This document shows positions 21,346 to 33,400 of a stretch of DNA of 64,000 nt, in pieces. The DNA lies in contig CM065331.1 of assembly GCA_033032175.1 (NCBI GenBank), positions 9,858,370 to 9,922,369 of the forward strand. The letters are read 5' to 3'. The notes under the pieces are model-generated. The model ran no database searches and was not told the DNA's origin. It was given only the letters and a program-made list of their open reading frames with translations. The DNA comes from Saturnia japonica (Eukaryota > Arthropoda > Insecta > Lepidoptera > Saturniidae). Every line of letters starts with the position of its first letter. Positions within the stretch are counted from its first letter, which is position 1. Both the position numbers and the translations under genes were made by a program.

Positions 21346-24060
21346 CTCTTTTTATCTTTTGAACAATTTTACTTTAAACGTTCAAGAGTTTTTGTTGCTG
21401 GAAATTGAGAGATAGAAAATTGTAACTTCTTATAAAATATAGCTTCATACTATTGATTGTTTGATAGAGTAAATGAGTATCGATAAATCGGTTTACAATC
21501 GATGTTTATGAGACTATTTGAAATTAAAACCTTATGGTTACTCACATATTTGGCTGTGTAGAGAGATTCTTGAAACATTGTGATGACGTTCTCGAGGTAA
21601 TTTTATGTTTAGTCGAAGAAACGGCTTGCTTTTTTTATAAAAAAAACTGACAAAAAATAAATATATTAATATTTCGTTGCCTATCTATTTATTTGGTGAA
21701 CATAACCGAATGTATTTAATTATTTTTTATTAAAAAAAATAAAAAAATAACGTCTCTAATTACCCAATGAGAATGTTTTTTTTTTTCTTTTCTTTTTATT
21801 GTAAAATAATGGTAATTATATGCATAATATAATGTTAAACACGTTATGTCATAGAGAAAATGTTTGTGAAGAACTTTTTTTTTCTTAATATAACTTTTTC
21901 TTATTTCTCGTGTTTTCTACCTTTCTCTCTATTTAGGTAAATAGCCCATTGCGGTTTTTATATAAGTATGTATATGTAATAAGTTGTCGTTTTTATGTGC
22001 CTTTTCACACACGTGTATAAGCTCTTAAGAGATTGCCATGTAATCTTGTGGTTCTATGTCGTCTTAGTTTTCTTTTGGTACGCATTTTACCAATAGGAAA
22101 AATAATTTCTGCTTTTAATGAATTCTAATATAGCGGTTATTTCTAATTAAAATGACAAAGGTTTGGCCTAAACAACGAAAAAAATAACAATCATGCAAAA
22201 CTTGGCCCAAAAGTCTTACAAACTTTGTAACCAAATTATTTTATGTTAAAAAATTTTTTTAGTTCATTTTTATTGTTGGTGTAAAAAAATCGTGGCTTCG
22301 TTGAGTTTTTATTATGGTATGTGTAAAAAAAAATTAGGAGTTATTATATGTATAGAATACGATAGTAAATATGTACTTCTTGTGTATTTTTCCTTTTTCA
22401 TAATAAAAAGCTTGAGACGTCTTTGCTTAACTTGATGATGTGTGAGCAGATTTTTTTTGCCAAAGATGTAAATGATGCTAGTGATGATTTTGATTTATTC
22501 ATTTGAAGGCAAAATTCAGATGTCATAAATTATATTAAAAAAACTACATTGAAACGGCTGTACGGAGAAAGTTCCTTTGCCACGTTTTAGGGAAAAAGCG
22601 TCATTGACGCTGGTAACATTTGCTATGACTGGTCTTTTATGAAGATAAGCACGGTAAAATTCTCCTAGGGGAAAAACTTTTCTATTTTTCAGTACTAATT
22701 GATTTTCTCAAAAACGTGATTAAGTTAGAAATCTGGGACCTTCAGGATCTTAGGGTTTCATTATCGCTACATATCCGCAAAGTGGTAATTTAATGTTCCC
22801 CGGGGGAAATTTCATTAAACTTGTCCTCATATTATGCCCCTTCATAAAATCTCAATAAACATATGAAGAAAAAATTAACGCAGCGGATTTAAAAGAACCT
22901 AAAAAAAATCTCCAGAAGCCCATACAGAGGGCAGCTTAGGGTTTTATTTAATCGAATTAATCGAAATCCTAACATGAAAATCTTTTAAAAATACTTGTTT
23001 TATTGAAATGTCAATCATCATCAGTTTACTATTTTTATACAAATAAAACCTAATCGACACTGAAATATAGCATAAATTGGTGTGAACTCTGAAAATATTG
23101 ACTCTAGTTGCATTTTGCATTGTGACGTCTCATTAAACTCATGAACGCCTACGACGTCATCATTGAATTCACTGTAATAAATCTTTGGGAATAATATGAA
23201 TAAATAACAAGGTCACACCGCCGTCCGTTGATTGAAGTGTCAAGAATTGATTAGCTAGATAAAAACAAAGATTATGAAATAAAATATAACCGCATGAACT
23301 AAAGAGTTCTAACAAACATTATCAAAACATCATGATTATAACGGGTTTTGTTGTCTTTGGAAAGTGTCATAACGCCATATCCTTTCTCTGATTTCAGTAA
23401 CACAGTTAAAAAGTACATACTTTACTTTTCATGTTTATGTAACTTAGCCAAAATAATAAACATGGATTGACCATGTTATGCCGACATTTGTTTGCATTAA
23501 TTTCATAATACGGTCATGAAATTAAAAAAATGTCACTGGCAAATGATAGTGCGGCGCCAGTTGAAAAAAAGTATTCACGGTGGCGATCGTTCGGTTAACC
23601 ATGGCTAGGATATGTCGGCGCGAATGACGTTATTAGATATAGGCGATATTGGATGTTAATTTTCCGCAAATGTAAATAGGTATAAATTTCCCCGTTTTTA
23701 GGGTAAATATTAATAAAACGAAACAACAAGAAGAATCTTACATCGAAACATATTTCACTAAATCAACGGACGGCGCGAGGGAGATATTTATCGTAAAAAG
23801 ATCTACAAACCCACTTCATTGTTAAATATAGTTTTAAATTATGAATAACTCATTATTTGTAACTAACTCATATTAAGCGTCTTATAACACAACACTTTGC
23901 TGTATGTTTTAAATAGTGCCTTCTCCCAATTTTCATGTAAGTTTATGTTGTATAGGCCACGTTAATACAATTCTAGCATTAAAATTTTCCTATCCTTTGC
24001 TAATAAATAATGTTAGTAGGAAACAGCTATTATGTGTTGTATAAATTACAATGGCTTTTT
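21346..24060. other. No gene found
   Basis: T-rich stretch without coding frames. An inverted pair CCGTCCGTTGATT (23219) / AATCAACGGACGG (23759) may bound a ~550-base MITE. Possible CLASP 3' UTR signals are noted elsewhere. Confidence 0.5.
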
Positions 24061-24061
24061 T

Positions 24062-24258
24062 CTGCCCCAGTAGTAGAGTGACGTGAGTTCGATTCCCTGC
24101 CATGAGCCTGAGCTCCCTGTGAAGGAATACATCGGGATGAGGGTAGGGCAGTTTCTAATGGCCCTAGGTAGCTAGCAAGCGCCTACAAGGTGTGTTCCGC
24201 TTAGCGTGTTACTATTTTAAGCTACATCGCCAATTAACATCCGGTGAGATTCTAGCCA
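24062..24258 (+). mobile_element. SINE family B-like copy
   Basis: Head CCCCAGTAGTAGAGTGACGT, box B GAGTTCGATTCCCTG, body gtgaaggaatacatcgg, end TTAACATCCGGTGAGATTCT. Confidence 0.7.
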
Positions 24259-25491
24259 AAACCTACGAAATATATTTTATTTTACACAATCTGGACATAG
24301 ATATCTCTTTGTCCAATTTTGATTCCTACTTCTACAAATTTGACAAGGGCGACTTCAGAATTAGTCAGAAATGTGCATTGACCTTTATACAACATTTAAT
24401 AGTAATAGGTAGATAGATATTATGGTTAAAGTGGGTAATCTGATAATCGTCTAGTATTGCCTGGTCAGCTTCAAAATTTACCAAAGACTTTTGTCCAATC
24501 TTATTATTAATTTCTATTCTATAATTATTTCCTTAAATGAGTCATTTGTCAAACTATTAAGCAAGATTTATGTTTTTTTTTTTACATAAAAATACTTCAC
24601 GACTCACAGTTCAGTTTTTGCTAAGCGGTTGAAAAAAAAATGCTTTTCCTGCTTCAAGTAACCCGTGATTTTTTGTTACAACTACATTTTTGCAGGGGAA
24701 AGGAAGAAATGTATTAAAGAAAAAACAATTTTTTTTAATACTCTATATTTTAACTGTGCCAAAGCGTAACCAAACTAAACGTGACCAAATATTTTTTGTA
24801 TCACCTTTCAACTAATTTAGTTTCGACTCCAACCATTTGCGTCATTTAAAAATTGTAACAAAAAAAGAAACAATTGAAAATGAAAAAATCATAAAGATTT
24901 GTCCAAAAGTCTTGGTCATTTTCAAAACTGACTGGTAAGAAATAGAAATAAAGAGATCGACACTTTGACCCTAATAAATGTATGTAAAAAAATTCACAAT
25001 ATTTTATTAATGCTACAAAATATGTATTTGTATTTGATATATGTTTGTGTTTGAATATTTAGCAACTATTATTGTTTTGGACGTGGCGTTGGATGGATTG
25101 ATTATGTTGATATTGTAGCAGTTTGGGAGGTTTCAGCAGCTCGGAGCGCAGAGGGACGGATGGAAGTTTTGCGATGTTGCATTTAAACTTATCGGCTTGT
25201 TGAGTGATTGATTCAATGGCGCTGTGTCAAATATTACCCATTATTCTATTTAATTCATTAATAATATTATTATGTAATGTATCATAGTTATGAATAAAAA
25301 TGATTTTTAAACCTTTCTGTGTGTTATTTACTAACTTTTACACTAACAGTACCTGCGACTTCGTCTGCGTGGATAACAAAAATCAATATAAATTAATAAC
25401 AGTCATAAAGAGTTTAGGTCGTAAACCTTATTAGTTATCACCTGGAATATAGATACTAAAATGAAAAAAAAATTGAAAGTACCTTCAAATG

Positions 25492-25843
25492 CGGTGAAGC
25501 TGTAAAAGCCGCAGCGGCTTTAGGGCCCCTAAGGCACACAGTTTAGTCAGACCTTAAAAAAAAAAAAAAAGTATCTATATAATATTTAAAAACATTTGAT
25601 AACAGTGATGCCATGACAATTACCGGATAAATGTATCATATGTCTATTATTAAGATTACCTGGATTAAGGTCCAGGTTATAAGCTGTCTGTATGTCAAAT
25701 TTCATTCAAATCCGGTGAGCCGTTTTATGTGAACAAACAAGCTTTCACATTTATGAAATTAATAGTGGGATCGTCGAGGATTTTTTTTTAAACTGACTAT
25801 ACTTAGGGGCCCTAAAGCCGCTCCGGCTTTTACAGCTTCACCG
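25492..25843. repeat. Inverted-repeat element with GC-rich arms
   Basis: Arms CGGTGAAGCTGTAAAAGCCG / CGGCTTTTACAGCTTCACCG, each continuing with GGGCCCCTAAG or its complement, for about 55 bases. A third, partial arm (AAGCTGTAAAAGCC, GGGCCCCTAAAGC) is at 26097-26170. Confidence 0.75.
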
Positions 25844-25849
25844 AACTTG

Positions 25850-26060
25850 GCCTCGTCGCAGATCAAACGCGCACTATTTTATACGGCAACCTGTTGCGCG
25901 GTGACATGAGCTGCGTCGGGCTGAGCTCGCCTCCCGCACCGCGCGTTTTCATTCCTATACCCGCGTGCACCATGAACGATCGCTCTCGTTTCTGATTTGA
26001 CGATTATAATATTTTATCCACGGCAGACCGTGTAGCGTTTGTGACTCCATTTTATATGAT
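25850..26060. other. GC-rich unannotated segment
   Basis: CG-rich in AT-rich surroundings (GGTGACATGAGCTGCGTCGG, CTCCCGCACCGCGCGTTTTC). No open frame of note. It sits between arms of the inverted repeats, so TE interior is likelier than a promoter. Confidence 0.4.
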
Positions 26061-26278
26061 AATTATAGTGTGATTTTGAACGAATGAATTTTAAATCCGG
26101 AAAAGCTGTAAAAGCCATCAGCGGCTCTGTTTATGGATAGGGCCCCTAAAGCTAACAGTATAGTCAGTCAGGAAAAAAATAATGAATATCTATTGTATAC
26201 TTAAACATCTTTTATTTATTGGACCTTCTATTGCCAACCAAGTTCCTACAGGATATAAACCACGGAATAAAGAGAATG

Positions 26279-26690
26279 CAAAAGGCGTTAAGTTACCTAA
26301 AATGTATATTAAAAATAAAACTTTCTTTTTAGAAGATAAGACTTAATTTTATTTTGTGTACAATCAGTATAATAATCTTTTTTATTCGAGACTCCAGCAA
26401 TGTTGAAATTCACAGAATAAAGAGTAAGTTGGAATTGGTACATTTGTATCAGAGTATCGGGACCTATGTCGTCAAAATCACACAAGCAAAAGTCAAAACA
26501 TACTACTTCTAATAAAACACCAATCACAAAATTCAAAAGCAATATTAATCCAAAAGGCGTTAAGTTACCTTAAGTGTATATTCAAAATAAATCTCTCTTG
26601 TTAAAATCTAAGGGTTCATTTAATTTTTTATACCATCAATAGACCTTTTTTATTCCTGACTCGAGCAATGTTTAAATTAACAACAAGTAC
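26279..26690 (+). repeat. Diverged tandem duplication
   Basis: AAAGGCGTTAAGTTACCT begins both 26279-26415 and 26552-26690 (spacing about 270); both continue with TTTTTTATTC and a GAG/CAGCAATGTT segment. Confidence 0.65.
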
Positions 26691-26743
26691 TGCTACTCGA
26701 CGTTAGATGTCGTTATAAAACATTTTATTCACTATAGATCTAG

Positions 26744-27168
26744 AAGGCCATCCATAAATTACGTCACACGAATTTCATGATTTTTTTGACCCCTCCCCCG
26801 TCCTTGTCGCAGCTGGTTACATTTGTGAGACCCCCCTACCTAGTGTGATGTCACATATTTTGCAATTTTTTATTTAGAAATGTATGACTATGTTCGAGAT
26901 ACAGAAGTCCAATTTAATTTTTTCTCTGATTATTTTGACTAGAGGGTTGAGATTTAGTGCAACGGAGGTTTTGGGGCTTGAATGGAAGGAAACACATTCT
27001 TTTGAGTTTGGGAGGTTTTCGACTTAAAGAAGTTCCAATATACTTAGATATAAAATATTATATTTTGAAAAAATGTGATTTCACAAAATTTGGACCCCTT
27101 TCCCCCCTCGTCACACTTCGTCGACCCCCTCCCGCACTAAACGTGTGACGTAATTTATGGATGGCCCC
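26744..27168. mobile_element. MITE, copy 2 (3-base duplication)
   Basis: Same family and orientation as 2474-3062 but 160 bases shorter inside; flanked by TAG at 26741 and 27169. Confidence 0.8.
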
Positions 27169-27729
27169 TAGTTGATGTGTATTACGGTTGTTATTTACAA
27201 AGCAGTTCACTGAATTTGGCCCCACTTTCTTCGATTTTCGGATTTTTTTTTGTTTTTAATTGTTTGTTCGTTAATGTTCGAATGTAAAAATTGTTTGTTC
27301 GTCTTTTATTTATTTATAATTAATTAAACAAATGATCACCCTTAAGTTGGCCCCCCTTACTAGATATCTTTATTTTTATCGCTCAGATTAATTTATTTAC
27401 AAAGCATCTATAAAGTCGATGCTATTCGAATAGGGATGTAGTGGCACTTTGTTTTCATATTAATGCAACTTTTAAAGATTATAATTTGCAATATTTTGCT
27501 CCTAAAAGTGGAGACAAAATATAATTAAGGTAAAAATAAATGTTGGTACTTATACAATTAATAAAATTTAAGTGTCTGTTTGTAATGTCTAAATAACATC
27601 TTATTACTACATGCATATGTGGCGTTCATACTTTTTATTGAGTTTTGAAAATTTTTAAGAAATACAAGACGATTTATTATTTGGCTTTGAATTTATATTT
27701 AAACCAATTTATAATTGTGATATGGGTCA

Positions 27730-28230
27730 AACCGCCTTTATTTGGTGGCCCCGAAGTCTACGCAACCTGGGAGTCCTAGGAGTCTATGGTGCTAAAGGTC
27801 CTTATTTGGTGACCGCAATGATAGCGTAACCTCCCAGGTTTCCAGGCTCCCACCTCAGAGCGTATTATCGTATTTGTCACCACTTTTGTGTGATGACCCA
27901 TGACAGCGTTTTGGTGACCTAAGAGTTTGAGTTGCTATCTTAACTGTGGCCTTACTTCGCGCTACTGCAATGGCAATCACTCTTCACATCGTGGAGCCTC
28001 TACATCGGACGCAGCTTCAAACTGAGCAGGCCTACGCCTACTCCAGCGTGGTATCCTTGACTGCGACGTGATGACTCTATAAGGAAGGTCGCAGCTGGCT
28101 GCAGCACCGCGCAGCACTTGTCTGCTGCTTGACTGTTTGTGGTGCTTCGGACAGTGGAAGGTATCGTGTCATCTCTTGTGTATCACCTCCACCTGCTGCC
28201 CCTGCACTCAGATTACACTATACAACCAGT
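27730..28230 (+). other. GC-rich region, possible LTR-retrotransposon leader
   Basis: No long frame. Three segments resemble one another (ATTTGGTGGCCCCGAAGTC, ATTTGGTGACCGCAATGAT, TTTTGGTGACCTAAGAG); TTTGGTGACC/GGCCCCG recalls the primer-site region of BEL/Pao-like elements. Weak: no gag, pol or paired LTR is seen. Confidence 0.3.
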
Positions 28231-28654
28231 TCAGATTTTTCCAATCCATTGGTTTTTTTTTTAGAAATTCTGTGAATGCAGTTATTAATTTCAAAAAGTA
28301 AAAGAATGTTTTCTTTGAGTAATATTTGATATCGTCAACATTTAATATACATACTTTTCCTCCATGTCGCGTCCGTTTTTTCCACTCTGTATATGATATT
28401 TATTTAACAAAAATTACTAGCACATTAAAAAAAGAAGAATAGGTACAGAACTTGATCGTCGGTACGGAATATAATATTCTATTTTTATCTATGTCGATAA
28501 CACTAGTAAGCGATTCATCCAGCTCTAGTTGAGAAGCAACAATCACTAGTTAAATTAAAATAAACTTTGTTTCTATGACGTTAAGGTAGTTTGTTATTAG
28601 TGAAGTTTTATAGCAGCATTTATTTCTTTTTAAAATATGATTTTAGTTAAATAA

Positions 28655-28745
28655 TATGTTACTCTGCTGATGGTACGTGGCTACAGTAGGTATGGACGCT
28701 TGTAATAATATAGGTGTGACTAGCGCGTTGCCGACCTTATTGACA
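28655..28745 (+). repeat. Fragment of a common repeat (GCGTTGCCG family)
   Basis: CTGCTGATGGTACGTGG ... TAGCGCGTTGCCGACCTTAT, the same layout as the repeat at 63895-64000. Confidence 0.5.
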
Positions 28746-28788
28746 AAATGGATACTTAGTCACCGTCCCATTACTTCATTGAGAGCTC

Positions 28789-29055
28789 ATGCGGCGCACT
28801 AATCTACGGAACCACAGCTACACAGCAGCACCCATTACAGAACGTACAAGGAAGTTCGCTAATTCTTACCTTTGCCGTACCATGAATATTCGGTATAATC
28901 TCCCCCAGCCGTGTTTCCTCCCTTCTATGATATTCGGTTTTTCAAACGCGGCTACTGTCAATGAAATTTGTGTTAACGACGATCGCAGTTGTTCGTGGAC
29001 TGTACAGTTCTTAACATCAACTGTTGCACAGCCAGTACCGAGCTCTAATATTTAA
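28789..29055 (+). mobile_element. Probable LINE C-terminus
   Basis: An 88-codon frame reads RRTNLRNHSYTAAPITERTR, then FANSYLCRTMNIRYNLP and CFLPSMIFGFSN. This resembles the RTxRFxxSFLxRTxxLWNxLP...FP...FK ending of jockey/CR1-like ORF2 proteins. Probable TE fragment; no host gene signal around it. Confidence 0.5.
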
Positions 29056-29779
29056 AAAAAATGTATAAAGCTCTTGGTACATGAGCGGGTAATTCTAGGA
29101 CCATGGGTCGAATCTCGCGACCAGTCGGGTAGAAAATACTTTGGTCAGTGAATAAGCATTTCTATACAAAGCTGCAAATATGGTCGACATTCTGAGTAGG
29201 TAAGTTTATGTAAAAAAAAAAACTATTACTTGTACTTATGTTAATAAAAGGAGATATTAAATTTAAATTGAGTTTGAAAGACTTGGTAATGATATTACTA
29301 AAGTAAAATAAGACATGTTAAAATAAAGGGAACAGTTTTTGTATCTTGGATGATTTTTTTATTTATTTATTTACTAGCCAAGTTTACCTCGAATCTAGAT
29401 TTTTTTTTTCCGAAGCTTAATTAGATTATCTTTTCAAAAGTGCTATGCGTGATATTCACCAGCCAATAAGTGGATTGGGTACCTACTCATATTTTTTTTT
29501 AATTTTAGGTACGTATGTATACTTATCATAAAATGTAAATGAAAGAAAATGAAAAAATATAGATTGTAGATCATCGAAATTTATTTATAAAAATACAATT
29601 ACAATAATTTCAAACACTATAAATTTTAGAATTTCATAGTAATAGGCAAACTGTCCAACAATTTTTTTTTTCATTTTTAACGTATGGCGTAAGCCGTGGT
29701 CCACACGACAAGACGGACTCGCGCGGATGTCATGTCGTCGAGATATGGACCTAGATATTAATTCAATAAAGCACCTTTA

Positions 29780-30060
29780 AAAGTACCACAATTTCAGTTA
29801 TGAAAATTTTTCGGCACATGTAATTTTAAACACATTATTATTTCAACGCTTAGTAACACTTTTAGCGTCACATTTTCTGTATAGCGTTTCCAATCATGTG
29901 ACTCCCAGACAAAAAATAGGAAAATTTAAAATAAAAACAATTATGTATTTTCTAGGTTTCTATTGTTTTATGGTTTTTATCAACAGACCAATATTATTAA
30001 ATAATTAACTTTAATATTTAAACATACTGTCAGCTCGCAGATCGTACACAATTTTCACAG
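29780..30060 (+). repeat. Dispersed repeat V, copy 2
   Basis: ACAATTTCAGTTATGAAAAT, CCAATCATGTGACTCCCAGA and TTTAAACATACTGTCAGCTC. Confidence 0.55.
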
Positions 30061-30335
30061 GAATTTTCATATTATTATTTCTATGAGTTGTTTTTAATAA
30101 CATTTCAAATAGGAATGTTTTATATCACTTGTATAATTTCATTATTACAAATTGGTTTTGTAACATCGATATGTTAATATTCCAACGCTGTTTTTTAATA
30201 AAAACAAGTTTAAACTTTATTCGAATATATTTTTACTCACGTTATATCCTTTATGAATAAATAATTATCACTTGATTTAACGTAAATTTATGGTTATATT
30301 ATTTATACTGACCACACTGTAAACAACAGTATAAT

Positions 30336-30588
30336 TAGGGTTGCCAACCGTAAATAATTTTCACGATTCTAGAAACCTATAGAAATGATAGTCATTTTAT
30401 TTAAAATAAAAAGATCCGTGAATGTAAGTAATCTTTACGCATAAAAGAACTTTATTGAAATACTAAAAGTACTAATAATTCGACAATTATTTTATTTTCA
30501 GGCCTTCCTATAATTGAAGTGAGAAAATTACCGAGTCGAGCTTAAATTTTTTTTCCAATTCCGATAAATTTCAAAATAGGCAACCCTA
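30336..30588. mobile_element. Short hAT-like MITE
   Basis: TAGGGTTGCCAAC at one end and GGCAACCCTA at the other, related to the ends of the element at 11461. The flanks agtataat and aatataat differ at one of eight bases, a plausible 8-base duplication. Confidence 0.65.
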
Positions 30589-30887
30589 AATATAATTGAC
30601 ATAAAATTCTTAACTGCAGCCCTCACTATGTATAGTGTAGTAATAATTTATAAATCGATATCAGATTTTTAAAAGTCGATTATATAAGCTAACTGACGAA
30701 ATAGAACAATAATAATTAATTACAAAAAAAATAAAAATTATTTGATCAATATTAATATTATTTATATTTATGACATTATTAAATTACTTAAAAATTTATG
30801 ACAACTATAATTTCGATTTCAATTCCTGAGTATTGTAAACTGGTCTTATATATATTTCACTAACGTTGTCAAACATTTATTTTCCCA

Positions 30888-31150
30888 TAATTTTCGAGAC
30901 AACCACTCGAAACCATCGCACCATTAATGTATCTAATACAAACGGGAACCTTGAACTTTGACATAGATTTAAAATCAGATCATTAATTTCTATAACGAGA
31001 AATATTTCATTAATATTGGCAACACTTATGATCAACACAATTTTCGGGAAATTCACCACAAAATTTCCAAACCCATCGCACCATTGCAATATGTATCTAA
31101 TACAAACGAGAGTCTTGATTTTTGACATGTAGATTTAAAAATAGATCCAT
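30888..31150 (+). repeat. Diverged local duplication
   Basis: ATTTTCG..ACCA.., CCATCGCACCATT and TGTATCTAATACAAACG occur at 30888-30980 and again at 31038-31150. Confidence 0.65.
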
Positions 31151-31162
31151 AATAGTATATTA

Positions 31163-31275
31163 CGCACCTAGGGAGAAAAGTAGGACATCTAAGGCCGCGC
31201 GTATGGTTGTCACCCGAGACGAAGGCGAGGGTGACAATTGCGGGTGGGGATGTCCTACTTTTCTCCCTAGGTGCG
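31163..31275. repeat. Perfect 27-base fold-back (hairpin) element
   Basis: CGCACCTAGGGAGAAAAGTA plus GGACATC is repeated exactly in reverse at 31249-31275. Inside is a second inverted pair, TTGTCACCC / GGGTGACAA. The unit is GC-rich in AT-rich DNA. Confidence 0.85.
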
Positions 31276-31283
31276 TTTACAAT

Positions 31284-31467
31284 TTTTTTCTCCTCCGGCA
31301 TGAAAAGTTTATATATTTTATATATAAACACGCAGTTGCTAGGTTACCGGGAGATAAAGTAAAGTACGCGCATGCGCACATTTGCCATCTCACCGGGAGA
31401 GAATCGTACTTTTCTCCCGCGTGACAGGGACTAAAAGTGAACTTTTCATCCCGGAGGAGAAAAAATT
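31284..31467. repeat. Second fold-back element, adjoining the first
   Basis: Outer arms TTTTTTCTCCTCCGGCATGA and TCATCCCGGAGGAGAAAAAA; inner pair CCGGGAGATAAAGTAAAGTACG / CGTACTTTTCTCCCG. The GGGAGAAAAGTA motif is shared with the first element. Confidence 0.75.
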
Positions 31468-32389
31468 TAATTACGTAAAGTTTAGTTGTAAAAACAGTTT
31501 CCACTGACGACTCCCGTCTACAGAATTTAATATCGTATTGTCTTTAAGTACAGTTATTATTTAAAATCTAATAAAGCTCTCACTATATCTTAAACATATA
31601 TATATTATTATATTATTTGTATTAAATTAATAATATGTACTAATAAAATATGTGTACATTTTTGTTATAATGATATGCGTATAAATAATATATTATGAAT
31701 AAAGGATATAAGAAAAAAAAAAATGCGTCTACTTATTTAGTTACGCGCATTAGAAGTTACACTTCTTTGAATAGTGACGCAAAACCATAATAAAACAATA
31801 CGACTAACAAGCTACTTTTAGTTACAATTTGAGCGTGCATCGTGAAAATTCATTGTCGTAATACTTTTTCGTAAAACGTCTAAGGAAATGTCGGTAACTT
31901 ATCCACATAAATAATTGTAAAGAAAATTCGACAGGAGTGTTAAAAACGACATTCACACATATCTTAATTCTAAAGATTATATTATATTTTATTATCAAAC
32001 GTCTGGGCGACCGAGCTGTGCTCGGTGTCTTATAAACAAAAAAGGAAAACACCTGTCTAGGTAAACTTGGAATATAAAACATTATCTAAATTCAAAGTTT
32101 CATCGAAATCGTTGGGAGTACTTTCCGAGAAAACAATTACATACATATATATACAAGAATTGCTCACTTAATATAATAAGATAAGACTTGAAAAATTACA
32201 CGTGAAATAAATAAATAAATCTGAAATAAATTACAATAAGAAAAGTCTATAAGATTTTACAAAGTTTACAAGAAAATAAATAGACAAAATAAAAAATTCG
32301 AGTATTAAAAATAACCATGGCAACAAAAGTGGTGTTCAAAAACTATACAATTAAAATTTTAGAAATCAAAGCAAATCCAAAACTTTTGA

Positions 32390-32560
32390 AGCTACAAATA
32401 TGACATCTAAACTGTGTTTCTTTTATTCCTACGGAGTAAATTGACGTTTCGCTAATGTCCTACTTGAAAATAATGTCACATTTACTTTTGTAGTGTTGTG
32501 CTAACGTATATTTTACGGTACAATTATTTGAATCGTAAGATTTTAAATACTGAATCGAGG
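32390..32560 (+). repeat. Dispersed repeat U, copy 1
   Basis: TACGGAGTAAATTGACGTTT, TAGTGTTGTGCTAACGTATA and CGGTACAATTATTTGAATCG; the reverse complement is recognisable at 41465-41600. Confidence 0.65.
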
Positions 32561-32944
32561 GTTTTTACTTATGAATGGAAATCTTTTGTGTTAATCAACA
32601 TATCTCACATAATTCAGGGAAATATAAATAGCTGCAAAAAAAACTTAAAGAAGAACGCATTGGTTGACTCATGACAGATGGAAATTTGTCACCCATCGGA
32701 CCTCACACGTGAAGGGTTCAATGTTTTTTGGAAGAAACATACGGGTTTACGATTAATGCCGATTTGTGACATTCCTATTTCAAAAACACATGAAATGTCA
32801 TTTTACTCTGTGGAAATACAAATCGCACCATAGGCTGTATCAGTTATTTGTGACGTAGAGATTTCATTACAGAGGTCTTCTGAAAATCACTTTTTAAAGA
32901 AGTCATTAGAGGTACGAAAGTTTGTATGATGAACCGTCAAGTTT

Positions 32945-33400
32945 TAAATTAAGATGTATGATTATGATGACATCGGCACAGAGACGTGGTCGCTCACTGT
33001 GGGCCTCATAAGAAAGCTCAAGGTCGCTCAGCGAGCTATGGAGAGGGCTATGCTTGGTGTTTCTCTACGAGATCAAATCAGAAATGAGGAGATCCGTAGA
33101 CAAACTAAGGTAACCGACATAGCCAAAAGGATTAGCAAGTTGAAGTGGCAGTGGGCGGGGCACATAGTTCGGAGAACTGACGGCCGTTGGGGCAGAAAGG
33201 TTCTCGAGTGGAGACACACACCGGAAAGCGCAGCGTAGGACGGCCCCCCACTAGATGGAAAGACGACATAATAAAGGTCGCTGAGAGCCGTTGGGTGCAG
33301 GCCGCACAAGATCGGTCGCTCTGGAGATCTATGGGGGAGGCCTATTTTCAGCAGTGGACGTCCTACGGCTGATATGATGATGATGATGTATGATTATGTA
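32945..33400 (+). mobile_element. RTE-type LINE 3' end
   Basis: Encodes the conserved C-terminal tail of RTE retrotransposons: ETWSLTVGLIRKLKVAQRAM, ERAMLGVSLRDQIRN, KWQWAGHIVRRTDGRWGRKV, then after a frameshift near 33210 SVGRPPTRWKDDI and YFQQWTSYG with a stop. It ends in a (GAT)n-type tail at 33372-33390, the usual 3' end of these elements. 5'-truncated. Confidence 0.9.

Larger units (their letters stand above)
16722..25310 (+). other. Possible long 3' UTR of CLASP with alternative poly(A) signals
   Basis: After the TAG there is no further coding signal. The + strand is T-rich over most of this stretch. AATAAA hexamers lie at 17409, 18052, 22402 and 25293; the last is followed within about 20 bases by a T/GT-rich tract, as expected of a cleavage site. 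Where the mRNA really ends cannot be decided from sequence. SINE insertions at 18645, 20169, 20480 and 24062 and a MITE at 20975 lie inside it, so much of the stretch may simply be intergenic. Confidence 0.3.

Noticed and set aside
31122..31424. 100-codon frame
   Set aside because: Runs across the two fold-back elements; the composition reflects the inverted repeats.
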